The translations under genes and the position numbers were made by a program. Shown in pieces: positions 1 through 8,131 of a stretch of 64,000 nt of DNA. Each line of letters begins with the position of its first letter. The stretch's first letter is position 1. The notes under the pieces are model-generated. The model made no database searches. It was not told the DNA's origin and worked only from the letters and a program-made list of their open reading frames with translations. Source of the stretch: Falsiroseomonas algicola (GTDB taxonomy: Bacteria > Pseudomonadota > Alphaproteobacteria > Acetobacterales > Acetobacteraceae); assembly GCF_011040385.1 (NCBI RefSeq), contig NZ_JAAIKB010000002.1:310001-374000 (forward strand), read 5' to 3'.

Positions 1-435
1 GGCGGCATCGGCCAGGGCATCGCCATGGGCATCGGAGCGGGGCTGGCCGGCGCCGGCAAGGCGGTGGTGTTGGTCGGCGATGGCGCGGCGCAGCTTTCGC
101 TCGGTGAACTGGCGACGGCGATGGAGACGCAGGCGGACCTCGTCCTCATCCTGATGAACGACCGCGGCTATGGCGTGATCCGCAACATCCAGGACGCGCA
201 ATATGGTGGGCGGCACGACTACGCGAACATCCTGACGCCGGATTTCGGCCTTGTCTGCCGGGCGATCGGCCTGCCGCATGCGCGCATCACGGCGGCTGAG
301 GATTTCGCGCCCGCGCTCGACGCCGCGCTGGCCTCGCCCGGGCTGCGGATGATCGAGGTGGACATGGTCGCCATCGGGCCCTTTGCCGAGAGCTTCGCCG
401 GCCCGCCCGCCGGCGCCGCGGGCAGCGTGCGCTGA
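1..435 (+). CDS. Thiamine-pyrophosphate enzyme, C-terminal part (partial)
   Basis: The frame is open from base 1, so the start lies outside the window. The visible 144 residues are the C-terminal TPP-binding domain of a decarboxylase/acetolactate-synthase-like enzyme. They carry GDGAAQ followed about 25 residues later by NDRGYGV, which is the GDG-X(24-27)-N diphosphate/Mg2+ motif. Benzoylformate or related 2-oxoacid decarboxylases belong to this family. The next gene starts 2 bases after the stop and the downstream genes are aromatic oxygenases, so a role in aromatic 2-oxoacid breakdown is inferred. The substrate cannot be read from the fragment. Confidence 0.85.
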   Translation, partial: GGIGQGIAMGIGAGLAGAGKAVVLVGDGAAQLSLGELATAMETQADLVLILMNDRGYGVIRNIQDAQYGGRHDYANILTPDFGLVCRAIGLPHARITAAEDFAPALDAALASPGLRMIEVDMVAIGPFAESFAGPPAGAAGSVR

Positions 436-437
436 CC

Positions 438-1370
438 ATGGCAGGCACCCTCACGCTTCGTCTGCGCGGCCTGCGCTGGGAAGCGGAGGGCGTGTTCGCG
501 CTGGAACTGGAAGCGGCGGATGGCGGCGTGCTGCCGCGCTTCGAGCCCGGCGCGCATATCGACCTGCTGCTGCCCGGTCTGCCACCGCGGCAATACTCGC
601 TCTGCGGCGATCCCGCCGATGTGGCGCGGTGGCGCATCGGCGTGCGCGCCGTTGCGGGCGGGCGCGTCTCGCAGCTCATCCACCGCGCCCTGCGTCCAGG
701 CGCGCTGCTGGAAGCGAGCCTCCCGCGCAACAACTTTCCCCTGTTAGCGTCGACGAACTATCTCTTCATCGCCGGCGGCATCGGCATCACGCCGCTGCTG
801 CCGATGCTGCGTGCGGTCGGGCCACGCGGCACGCTGCTGTTCTGCGCGAAGAGCGCTGCCGATGCGCCCTTCCTGGCGGAAGCCCGGGCCACGGGCGGTA
901 CGGTGGAGGTCTTCGCCTCCTCCGAGGGGCAGCGCCTCGACATCGCGCGGCGTCTCGCGACCGTGCCGGCGGAGACGCGGCTCTATTGCTGCGGGCCGGA
1001 GCGGCTGATGCTGGCGGTGGAGCAGGCCGCGGCGCATTGGCCGCAGGACAGGGTTCATTTCGAATGGTTCGCGGCGCGGTCGCGACCGGAGGATGAGGGC
1101 TCGGAGTCCTTCGACCTGGTCTGCGCCCAGCGCGGCCTGACACTTTCCGTCGCCGCCGGCACCAGCGTGTTGCACGCACTGCGCGGCGCGGGGATCGACC
1201 TGCCATCCTCCTGCGAGCAGGGCGTCTGCGGCACCTGCGAATGCCGCGTGCTGGAAGGCGAAATCGACCACCGCGACAGCATCCTCTCCGCCGCCGAGCG
1301 TGCGGAGGGCGCGGTGATGATGGCCTGCGTGTCGCGCGCGCGCGGCAAGCGTCTCGTCCTCGATCTCTGA
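438..1370 (+). CDS. Ferredoxin reductase component of aromatic oxygenase (PDR/VanB type)
   Basis: A 310-aa reductase that would pass electrons from NAD(P)H through flavin to a 2Fe-2S centre and on to an oxygenase. The order is that of phthalate dioxygenase reductase/VanB: flavin domain with RQYSL near residue 51, nucleotide domain with AGGIGITP near 112, and a C-terminal plant-type ferredoxin domain with CEQGVCGTC near 258-266 and a fourth Cys near 296. The partner is very likely the Rieske oxygenase at 1621. The length is normal for the family. The start follows the upstream stop by two bases and has only a weak ribosome binding site, so coupling is likely. Confidence 0.88.
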   Translation: MAGTLTLRLRGLRWEAEGVFALELEAADGGVLPRFEPGAHIDLLLPGLPPRQYSLCGDPADVARWRIGVRAVAGGRVSQLIHRALRPGALLEASLPRNNFPLLASTNYLFIAGGIGITPLLPMLRAVGPRGTLLFCAKSAADAPFLAEARATGGTVEVFASSEGQRLDIARRLATVPAETRLYCCGPERLMLAVEQAAAHWPQDRVHFEWFAARSRPEDEGSESFDLVCAQRGLTLSVAAGTSVLHALRGAGIDLPSSCEQGVCGTCECRVLEGEIDHRDSILSAAERAEGAVMMACVSRARGKRLVLDL

Positions 1371-1388
1371 GCAAGGCAGGAGGCAGCC

Positions 1389-1616
1389 ATGGCAACCTAC
1401 CGCTTCCCCCATCTCGACCCGCATCAGAGCCGGGAGAGGGAGCCGAGCGACTGGGAGATGGCGCTGGCCGGCGCCATCGAGGCCGCCTTCGGCCAGGGCC
1501 ACCACGAGTTGCCCGCGCTGGTCGCCGCCCTCAACGCCTCCCGCATCCGGCCGCAGGAGGGCGGCGCCTGGACGGAGGAAGGCTTCACTGCGCTGATGCG
1601 CCAGCTGGGGAATTGA
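1389..1616 (+). CDS. Small conserved-looking protein between reductase and oxygenase
   Basis: 75 residues with a strong AGGAGG site 6 bases before ATG, and a stop 4 bases before the Rieske gene, so it is clearly part of the operon. The C-terminal half (SRIRPQEGGAWTEEGF) resembles the short recombinase-like helix-turn-helix proteins I recall next to Rieske oxygenases. That recollection is not verified. There are no Cys residues and no signal peptide, so it is not an electron carrier. Possible roles are an oxygenase accessory subunit or a small DNA/protein-binding factor. Function unknown. Confidence 0.7.
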   Translation: MATYRFPHLDPHQSREREPSDWEMALAGAIEAAFGQGHHELPALVAALNASRIRPQEGGAWTEEGFTALMRQLGN

Positions 1617-1620
1617 GGCC

Positions 1621-2691
1621 ATGAGCAGCACGACCCTCGCGCGCCCGGTCGCGACCGTGGCAGCGCCGACCGACAAGGAGGTGCAGGCGGCGCTCGCCAC
1701 CGGCTTGCGCAACCGCTGGTATCCGGTCCTGCCCAGCCGCTTCGTGGAGACCGGCGGCAAGCCTGTCGGCCTGACGCGCCTCGGCGAGAAATTGGTGCTC
1801 TGGCGCGATGCGCGCGGCGCCGTCCATGTGCAGACCGATCGCTGCCCGCATCGCGGCGTGCCGCTTTCCCGCGGTCAGAATGAGGGCGACCGGCTGCGCT
1901 GCAACTACCATGGCGTGGAGGTCTCGCCCGACGGCACCGTGCTCGCCGTGCCGGGTCAGCCGGGCTGCCCGCTGGAAGGCAAGAAGGCCGTGCGGACCTG
2001 GCCCGCGGTGGAATGCGCCGACGCCATCTTCGTCTGGTTCGGCGATGCGCTGCACCAGGAAGCCCCGCCCTTCGTGCCGCCGGAACAGCTGGCGGGCGGG
2101 GCGTTCAGCAGCTTCTGCTGCTACGCCGACTGGAACGCGTCCTGGCGCTACATCTACGACAACCTCATGGACCCGATGCACGGGACCTTCCTGCACGCCA
2201 ATTCCCACACGATGTATCAAGGCGACACCAGCGCCACCTTCGTCACGCGCGCCACGGAGAAGGGCTTCTTCTTCGAGAAGTCGACTCAGCGCGACGTGAA
2301 TTTCGACTGGAGCGAGTTCCTCGATGACGGCGCGCTCTACGTCCGGTTGGAAATCCCTTATCCCAAGACCGGCGGGCCGGGCGGGAACTTCGGCATCGTC
2401 TCTGTCATCACCCCGATCGACGAGACGCATTCCGCCTGCTTCTTCTGGCGCTTCCGCAAGGTCGAGGGCTGGGTGCGGGACGTCTGGCGCTTCCTCTACC
2501 GCACCAAGCTGGAGCCGCGGCACTGGCAGGTGCTGGAGCAGGACCGGGAGATGATGGATGGCGTCGGTCTCGGGCTCGAACGGCATGAGATGCTGTACCA
2601 GCATGATGCCGGGCTGATCCGCCTGCGCCGCTACCTCGCACGCGAGGCGCGTGCGCAACTCGTCGAACTGCGCGCGTCGGGGCGGACGTGA
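1621..2691 (+). CDS. Rieske non-haem iron aromatic oxygenase, alpha subunit
   Basis: A 356-aa ring-hydroxylating or O-demethylating oxygenase. The N-terminal Rieske cluster ligands are visible: C75-P-H77 and C94-N-Y-H97. The catalytic mononuclear iron motif follows as D184-P-M-H187-G-T-F-L-H192. Length and layout match the single-subunit vanillate/phthalate class (VanA-like) rather than naphthalene-type alpha/beta enzymes, and no beta subunit is present. Electrons would come from the reductase at 438. The stop overlaps the next gene start in GTGA. Substrate unknown; a methoxylated or carboxylated aromatic is the likeliest guess. Confidence 0.9.
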   Translation: MSSTTLARPVATVAAPTDKEVQAALATGLRNRWYPVLPSRFVETGGKPVGLTRLGEKLVLWRDARGAVHVQTDRCPHRGVPLSRGQNEGDRLRCNYHGVEVSPDGTVLAVPGQPGCPLEGKKAVRTWPAVECADAIFVWFGDALHQEAPPFVPPEQLAGGAFSSFCCYADWNASWRYIYDNLMDPMHGTFLHANSHTMYQGDTSATFVTRATEKGFFFEKSTQRDVNFDWSEFLDDGALYVRLEIPYPKTGGPGGNFGIVSVITPIDETHSACFFWRFRKVEGWVRDVWRFLYRTKLEPRHWQVLEQDREMMDGVGLGLERHEMLYQHDAGLIRLRRYLAREARAQLVELRASGRT

Positions 2692-3833
2692 CGGTGCCGC
2701 CGATCGGCGTCCTCGGCGCGGGCATCGGTGGTCTCGCCGCCGCCATCGCCCTGCGGCAGGCGGGGCGGGATGTCGTTGTCTTCGAACAGGCGGCGCGCTT
2801 TGCCCGCGTCGGCGCCGACATCAACCTGACGCCCAATGCCGTGCGCGCGCTGGATGGCATCGGCCTCGGCCCCGCGCTGCGGGAGACGGCGGCACGGCCG
2901 CGCTTCCGCATCAGCCGGCTGTGGGATACGGGGGAGGAGACGTCGCGCCTCGGCATGGCGGAGGAGGCGGAGGACCGCTACGGCGCACCGCAGCTGACGC
3001 TGCACCGCGCCGACTTGATGAGCGCGCTGGAGGCCGCGCTGCCGGCGGAGGTTCTTCGCCTCGGCCGCAAGGCGGTCTCCGTGACTGAAGCCGAGAATGG
3101 CGTCACCATCGGCTTCGCCGATGGCCGCAGCGAAGTCGTCTCCGCGCTGGTCGGCGCGGATGGCATCCACTCGGTCGCCCGCGCGGCGCTGTTCGGGCAG
3201 GAGAGTCCGCGCTTCACCGGCGTCGTCGCCTTCCGCGCGGTGGTGCCGGCGGCGCGGCTGGCGGGCGTGCCCAACCTCGACAGCTTCACCAAATGGTGGG
3301 GCCCGACGCCCGAAAGCCAGATCGTCACCTTCCCGCTCAACCGCGGCCAGGACATCTTCATCTTCGCCACCACGGCGCAGGAAAGCTGGCGGCATGAGAG
3401 CTGGACGCAACCCGGCAGCGTCGAGGAGTTGCGAGGCTTCTACGCGGATTTCCATCCGGAGGCGCGGGCGCTGCTCGATGCCTGTGACGAGGTGCTGAAG
3501 ACCGCGCTCTGGGAACGCGACCCGCTGCCCGAATGGTCGCGCGGGCGCGTCACGCTGCTGGGCGATGCGGCGCATCCGATGATGCCCTTCATGGCGCAGG
3601 GTGCCGGCATGGCGATCGAGGATGCGATCGTGCTGGCGCGCGCCGTGGCGGATACCAGCGACATCGAAACGGCCTTCCGGCGCTACGAGGAGGCGCGGCG
3701 TGGCCGCACGGCGCGCATCCAGCTGGGCTCCCGCGCCAATACCTGGCTGCGGGAGGCCGGCAATGCGGATTGGGTCTATGGCTACGATTCCTGGCAGGTG
3801 CCGCTTCCGGCGGACGACCGTCAGGCGGCATGA
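2688..3833 (+). CDS. FAD-dependent aromatic hydroxylase (salicylate hydroxylase/NicC type)
   Basis: A 381-aa class A flavoprotein monooxygenase that would hydroxylate an aromatic acid using NAD(P)H and O2. It has the N-terminal Rossmann motif GAGIGG at residues 10-15, the HRADL stretch near 105, and the second FAD motif GDAAHPMMPFMAQGAG near 292. The C-terminal WVYGYD stretch resembles what I remember of 6-hydroxynicotinate 3-monooxygenase. It starts with GTG, overlapping the upstream stop by 4 bases, so the two genes are translationally coupled. Together with the VOC dioxygenase at 4847 it suggests hydroxylation followed by ring cleavage. The exact substrate is uncertain. Confidence 0.87.
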   Translation: MTVPPIGVLGAGIGGLAAAIALRQAGRDVVVFEQAARFARVGADINLTPNAVRALDGIGLGPALRETAARPRFRISRLWDTGEETSRLGMAEEAEDRYGAPQLTLHRADLMSALEAALPAEVLRLGRKAVSVTEAENGVTIGFADGRSEVVSALVGADGIHSVARAALFGQESPRFTGVVAFRAVVPAARLAGVPNLDSFTKWWGPTPESQIVTFPLNRGQDIFIFATTAQESWRHESWTQPGSVEELRGFYADFHPEARALLDACDEVLKTALWERDPLPEWSRGRVTLLGDAAHPMMPFMAQGAGMAIEDAIVLARAVADTSDIETAFRRYEEARRGRTARIQLGSRANTWLREAGNADWVYGYDSWQVPLPADDRQAA

Positions 3834-3843
3834 GGAGAGGGCG

Positions 3844-4833
3844 ATGAGCATGACGATCGGGCGGCGCGGGCTGCTGGTCGCGGGGACGGCACTGGCGGTG
3901 CTGCCCGCCCGCGCGCAGGGCACGCTGCCGGATGCCTTCCCGCGGCGGCCGATCACGCTGGTGGCGCCCTTCACGCCGGGCGGGCCGGTGGATGTGCTGG
4001 CGCGCCTGATCGCGCAGGGCATCCAGCTGCGGGGCGGCGCCTCGGCGGCGGTGGACAACCGCAGCGGCGGGGCGGGCACCATCGGCATTGATATCGTGCG
4101 CCGCGCGGCGCCGGACGGCACGACGCTGCTGGTGATCCCGGCCGGCAACCTCACCATCAACCCGACGCTGATCCCGAACATCAGCTACGACGTGGAACGC
4201 GACTTCGCGCCTGTGTCGATGCTGGCCACCGCGCCCAACCTCATCGTCGCGCGGGCGGGCTTCCCCGCGAAGACCGTGGCGGAGCTTCTCGCCCTGGCGC
4301 GGGCTCAGCCGGGGCAGATCACCTATGGCTCGCCGGGTGTCGGCAGCCAGCTGCACCTGGCGATGGAGCTGTTGCGCAGCAAGGCGGGCGTCGACCTGCA
4401 GCACGTCCCCTATCGCGGCACGACCCAGGCGCTGACGGACCTTCTCGGCGGCCGCATCCAGCTGCTGGCGAGCAACCTGCCCGTGGCGCTGCCCGGCGTG
4501 AGGGAAGGGCGGCTGCAGGCCATCGCGATGACGACCGCGCAGCGCGCGGCGGAACTGCCGGATGTGCCGACGCTGGCGGAAAGCGGCTTCCCCGACATCG
4601 ACGTCACCTCCTGGTACGGCGTGCTCGCGCCGCGCGCGACGCCGCCCGCCGTCGTGGCGGCGCTGGCGGAGGCGATGGAGGCGATCCTCCGCGCACCAGA
4701 GGCGGAACGCAGCATCACGGCGCAGGGCATGGTCGTGATGGCGGAGCCGCCGGCCGTGCTCGGCGCGCGCATCCGGCGCGAAAGCGCGGTCTGGGCGGAG
4801 GTGATCCGCACCCGCCGTATCACCCCGGATTGA
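3844..4833 (+). CDS. TctC/Bug-family periplasmic receptor
   Basis: A 329-aa extracytoplasmic solute receptor of the tripartite tricarboxylate transporter type. It has a TAT-like leader (GRRGLLVAG, then ARA-Q at the likely cleavage site). The two family ligand loops are visible as PFTPGGPVD and YGSPGVGSQLH. The frame is open upstream to 3601, but the ATG at 3844 behind GAGAGGGCG gives a proper leader, so it was chosen. No TctA/TctB membrane genes lie in the window, which is usual for orphan Bug proteins. It probably captures the aromatic acid used by this operon (inference). Confidence 0.88.
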   Translation: MSMTIGRRGLLVAGTALAVLPARAQGTLPDAFPRRPITLVAPFTPGGPVDVLARLIAQGIQLRGGASAAVDNRSGGAGTIGIDIVRRAAPDGTTLLVIPAGNLTINPTLIPNISYDVERDFAPVSMLATAPNLIVARAGFPAKTVAELLALARAQPGQITYGSPGVGSQLHLAMELLRSKAGVDLQHVPYRGTTQALTDLLGGRIQLLASNLPVALPGVREGRLQAIAMTTAQRAAELPDVPTLAESGFPDIDVTSWYGVLAPRATPPAVVAALAEAMEAILRAPEAERSITAQGMVVMAEPPAVLGARIRRESAVWAEVIRTRRITPD

Positions 4834-4846
4834 GGAGGCAGCGAGC

Positions 4847-5797
4847 ATGAATTTCTCGGGCGCGGATGCGGTGGTCTTTGGCGTCGCCGACATGGCGGCG
4901 GCGCAGCGCTTCCTGGAGGATTGGGGCCTCAGCCCCGTGACGATCGAGGTCGACCGCCTGGTCTTCGAGACGCAGGATGGCGGGCAGGTGATCGTCCGCC
5001 CGCAGCATGCGCCGGAACTGCCCCCGGCGATCGAGCCGGGCAATACGCTGCGGGAAGTGGTGTGGGGCGCGCCGGACCAGGCGGCGCTGGAGGCAGGGCT
5101 CGCGCGGCTGCGCGCGCATGGCGTGGCGGTGGAGGAGCGCGATGGGTTGCCGCGCGCGCGCGATCCCAATGGCCTCGGCCTTGCCTTCCGCGTCAGCCGG
5201 CGCAGGCCCGTGTCCGTCACGCCGACGCCCGCCAATGCGCCAGGCAATCCGGGGCGGATCGACCGGCGCTCGCCAGTTCATGCGAAGGCGTCGCCCATCA
5301 AGCTCGGCCACATCGTCCTGTTCGGCGCTGATTTCGCGGCGATGAGCGCCTTCTGGCGCGATGCGATGGGCTTCGTGGTCAGCGACCAGTACCCCGGCCA
5401 TGGCCTCTTCCTGCGCTGCCAGATGCGGGGCGAGCACCACAACGTCTTCATCCTCAACCGGCCGGGCAAGCCGGGCGTGAACCACGTGGCCTTCACGCTG
5501 ACCGACGTGCATGAGGTGATCGGCGGCGGCATCGCCATGGCGCAGAAGGGCTGGAAGACGGAGATCGGGCCGGGGCGCCATCCCATCTCTTCCGCCTATT
5601 TCTGGTACTTCCACAACCCGCTCGGCCCGCCGCTCGAATACTACGCCGACGACGATTACTGCACGGAGGCGTGGCAGCCCGGCGAATTCACCCGCAAGCC
5701 GGAACTCTTCGCGGAGTGGGCGATCGCCGGCGGCATCGATGGCACGACGCGCCGCCAGGTCGTCGCCACCGACAACAGCGGGCGCGGCCACGTGTGA
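4847..5797 (+). CDS. VOC-superfamily extradiol ring-cleavage dioxygenase
   Basis: 316 residues with two vicinal-oxygen-chelate halves. The C-terminal half (from about residue 152) keeps a plausible 2-His-1-carboxylate iron site at H155 (HIVLFG), H213 (NHVAF) and E264 (LEYYAD), as in catechol 2,3-dioxygenase-type enzymes. The N-terminal half is shorter and lacks obvious ligands. AGGAGGCAG lies just before the ATG. It probably cleaves the dihydroxylated product of the upstream hydroxylase by meta-cleavage (inference). A non-oxygenase VOC enzyme remains possible. Confidence 0.82.
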   Translation: MNFSGADAVVFGVADMAAAQRFLEDWGLSPVTIEVDRLVFETQDGGQVIVRPQHAPELPPAIEPGNTLREVVWGAPDQAALEAGLARLRAHGVAVEERDGLPRARDPNGLGLAFRVSRRRPVSVTPTPANAPGNPGRIDRRSPVHAKASPIKLGHIVLFGADFAAMSAFWRDAMGFVVSDQYPGHGLFLRCQMRGEHHNVFILNRPGKPGVNHVAFTLTDVHEVIGGGIAMAQKGWKTEIGPGRHPISSAYFWYFHNPLGPPLEYYADDDYCTEAWQPGEFTRKPELFAEWAIAGGIDGTTRRQVVATDNSGRGHV

Positions 5798-5921
5798 ACT
5801 GCATGACCCTCAAGCGCCGGGCGGCCGCTCCGCGGCCTTGGCTCGCCGCATTGGCGGCGGGCCGCAGTCGCGGCCTCGGCCGCCCAGGGGCGGCCGCCAT
5901 CCGGACGTCTGGTTCCGGCTG
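5798..5921. repeat. GC-rich intergenic stretch with two hairpins
   Basis: A gap of 124 bases after the dioxygenase holds two tight inverted repeats. CGCCGC/GCGGCG with an ATTG loop is at 5844-5859, and GGCCGCCC/GGGCGGCC with a 2-base loop is at 5878-5895. There is no T-run, so neither is a classical intrinsic terminator. They may stabilise the upstream mRNA end or attenuate readthrough. Confidence 0.5.
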
Positions 5922-6281
5922 ATGACGCCTGAGTTGCGGCGCATCGTGGCGGCGGAGGCGCATCGCCGCGCCACCGGCCGCTGCCCCGTGCTGCTGCACG
6001 CGCTCGGCACCGGGGAGAGCTTCGCCATCCGGCCGGAGGCCGAAGGCTTCACCGATATGGAAAGCGGGTTGGTCGTGCGCAGCGCGCCGGATGGCACGCT
6101 GCTGGTGGGCGCCGTGCATCGACTGGCGCTGGCGGCGGAGGATGCCGTGCTGTTCCGGGGCCAGGACCTGGTGACGGCGGAACGCTTCACTGGCCGGGCG
6201 GGCGGCGGTGCCTCCGTCACGCTCTACGCGGACGGAGGCGATTTCTTCCAATACGCGGTGGTCGATCAGGCGCGCGCGTAG
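5922..6281 (+). CDS. Hypothetical protein, 119 aa
   Basis: No family was recognised. The frame is open from 5739, but the first part would overlap the dioxygenase gene and translate a low-complexity Arg/Pro/Gly stretch. The ATG at 5922 gives a compact acidic 119-residue protein with regular beta-rich composition (repeated L-V-G and aromatic residues, ending YAVVDQARA) and no leader or membrane segment. No good ribosome binding site is visible. The 3' end overlaps the convergent bicupin gene by 16 bases. The start is uncertain. Confidence 0.5.
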   Translation: MTPELRRIVAAEAHRRATGRCPVLLHALGTGESFAIRPEAEGFTDMESGLVVRSAPDGTLLVGAVHRLALAAEDAVLFRGQDLVTAERFTGRAGGGASVTLYADGGDFFQYAVVDQARA

Positions 6282-7234
6282 CGCACCGTCTCAGCCCCGC
6301 TGTCGCCGATCACGGCCCAGACGGTGCAGGGGCCGGCGCCGTCATTGCGGAACCAATGGCGGCGGCCGGCCGGCGTCAGCAGCAGGTCGCGCGGGCCAAG
6401 CACGGCCTGCACCTGCTGCCCATCCTCTTCCCACCCCACGGTCAGGCTGCCCTCCAGCACCATGAAGGCGTCCTCGACATCGCGGGCGAAGGGCTGCACG
6501 CCCGCGCCGGCCGGCACCTCCCACATCTCCTTACGGCAGGTCTCGCTGGCGACGCCGCCGGGGCCGACATAGACGCGGCGCGTGAAGCCCGCCTCCTCCC
6601 GGATCGGCGTCGCCTCGGTATGGCGGATCACCTTCTGCGCCATGATCTGCTGCAGCGGGTGCGTGCCCTCGGGATCAAGTGGCAGCGTCTTGCCCGGCGC
6701 GGCGCCGAAGGCGCGCGCCAGTGCCGGATCGGTGCCGGTCTTCGGGTGGTAGAGGTAGCGGGGCGGCAGCGGCTTGCCGACATCGACGCTGATCGACATC
6801 AGCACCGGCACCACGCCGTCGTTGCGGAAGCCATGGCCGATGTCGCGCGCGTTCAGGATCATGTCCTTCGGGCCGAGCCGAACTTCGACCACCTCGCCCT
6901 CCTGTTCCCAGCCCACGGTCAGCACGCCCTCGATGACGAGGAAGCTCTCCTCGATCTCATGCGCGTGGCAGGCGGCGTAATTGCCGACGGGCTTGTGGAT
7001 CAGGCTGACGGTGAAATGCTCCGGCGCCAGCGTCCCGGCCTCCCCCACCTTGGGCGACCCGCCGGCACCGACATAGCGCATCTGGGCGCGGGCGAGGTCG
7101 GGATAGCCGCGGTTGGAGGGAAAGGCATCCCAGTCGAAGACCTTGTCGGTGTGGCGCACGATGTTGCGGCGAAGCGCGGTGGCGAGTGGCGTGGCGGGCT
7201 TGGGCGCGATGACGTTCACGGCGTTTCTCCTCAT
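6266..7234 (-). CDS. Bicupin protein (cupin-domain aromatic-pathway enzyme candidate)
   Basis: 322 residues with two cupin domains. The first (about residues 80-150) has the metal-ligand pattern HAHEIEES and a later GHGFRNDG. The second (about 230-300) has PFARDVEDAFMVLEG, in which the two histidines are absent, and then RRHWFRNDG. So only the N-terminal cupin looks able to bind a metal, a layout seen in gentisate dioxygenase-like bicupins. A dioxygenase, isomerase or ligand-binding role is possible. It faces the upstream operon and diverges from the IclR gene at 7289, which probably controls it. Confidence 0.8.
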   Translation of the reverse strand: MRRNAVNVIAPKPATPLATALRRNIVRHTDKVFDWDAFPSNRGYPDLARAQMRYVGAGGSPKVGEAGTLAPEHFTVSLIHKPVGNYAACHAHEIEESFLVIEGVLTVGWEQEGEVVEVRLGPKDMILNARDIGHGFRNDGVVPVLMSISVDVGKPLPPRYLYHPKTGTDPALARAFGAAPGKTLPLDPEGTHPLQQIMAQKVIRHTEATPIREEAGFTRRVYVGPGGVASETCRKEMWEVPAGAGVQPFARDVEDAFMVLEGSLTVGWEEDGQQVQAVLGPRDLLLTPAGRRHWFRNDGAGPCTVWAVIGDSGAETVRYARA

Positions 7235-7288
7235 GGGAAGGTGTCACAGCGATAGCGGCGGCCGCGCGGGCAGCGTATCCTGCGTTTC

Positions 7289-8131
7289 ATGGGTAAAACG
7301 CCGGCCGTTCCTCCCGCCGATCGCTACCTGGTGCCCGGGCTGCTGCGTGGGCTGGAACTGCTGCAACTCTTCACTGCGGAAGAACCGCGGCACAGCCAGG
7401 CCGCGCTGGCCGCGCGGCTCGGCGTCACGCGCTCCGCCATCTTCCGCATCGTCTATACGCTGACGCAGCAGGGCTTCCTGCTGCACGATCCGGCGACGCG
7501 GCTCTATAGCCTCGGCCCCGCGGTGCTGCGGCTGGGCGATGGTTTCCTGGCGGCGCGGGCGGTGCTGGAGGTCGCGCTGCCGGTGCTGGAGCGGCTGCGG
7601 GACGAGACCGGCTGGTCCGCCCATCTGGCGGTGCGGGAGGCGAGGGACGTCCTCTACCTGCTGCGCCTGCCGACGCGGCGCGGCCAGGCCAGCATCGTCC
7701 ATGTCGGCAGCCGCCTTCCGGCGGAGGCAACGGCGATGGGCCGCGTGCTGCTGGCGGACCTGCCGGAGGCGGCCTTGATGGACCTTTACCGGGACGCGCC
7801 GTCCCGTCGCGCCGGCGGTTCGCTGGCGGCGCTCGCCCGGCGGGCGAGGGCGGACCGTGCAAGTGGGCTGGTGGAGCATCTCGGCAGCTTCGAGGCCGGC
7901 GTGGCAAGCCTCGCGGCGCCGCTGCGCGATGGTTCGGAACGCGTCATCGCCGCCATCAACGTGACGGCCTCGCTGGCGGAGGCCGGGGCGCCGGCCCGCC
8001 GGGACGCGGTGAGGCAGGCGCTGGTGGAGGCCGCGGCGGAGATCTCCCGCAGCCTGGGCGCGCCCGCCCCCGTCAGATCCCCGCCCGCGGCACCGACGGC
8101 GGCGCGCCGGGGGCGAAGCGCTTCAGGGTGA
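7289..8131 (+). CDS. IclR-family transcriptional regulator
   Basis: 280 residues: an N-terminal winged helix (QAALAARLGVTRSAIFRIV, about residues 33-51) followed by the IclR effector domain (GSRLPAEATAMGRVLLA near 145-160, GVASLAAPL near 210). The family typically controls aromatic and acetate catabolism by binding a pathway acid. It is separated by 54 bases from the divergent bicupin, so a shared promoter/operator there is likely. The last 59 bases overlap the convergent oxidoreductase gene. The C-terminal tail of about 30 residues is rich in Ala, Pro and Arg and is probably unstructured. Confidence 0.9.
   Translation: MGKTPAVPPADRYLVPGLLRGLELLQLFTAEEPRHSQAALAARLGVTRSAIFRIVYTLTQQGFLLHDPATRLYSLGPAVLRLGDGFLAARAVLEVALPVLERLRDETGWSAHLAVREARDVLYLLRLPTRRGQASIVHVGSRLPAEATAMGRVLLADLPEAALMDLYRDAPSRRAGGSLAALARRARADRASGLVEHLGSFEAGVASLAAPLRDGSERVIAAINVTASLAEAGAPARRDAVRQALVEAAAEISRSLGAPAPVRSPPAAPTAARRGRSASG

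Noticed and set aside
2631-4181. A 516-residue open frame on the minus strand
   Set aside because: It is antisense to the FAD hydroxylase and Bug genes. Composition is His/Arg-rich and no motif is present.
5739-5921. N-terminal extension of the 119-aa hypothetical
   Set aside because: The extension overlaps the dioxygenase gene and is a low-complexity Arg/Pro/Gly stretch across hairpin DNA.
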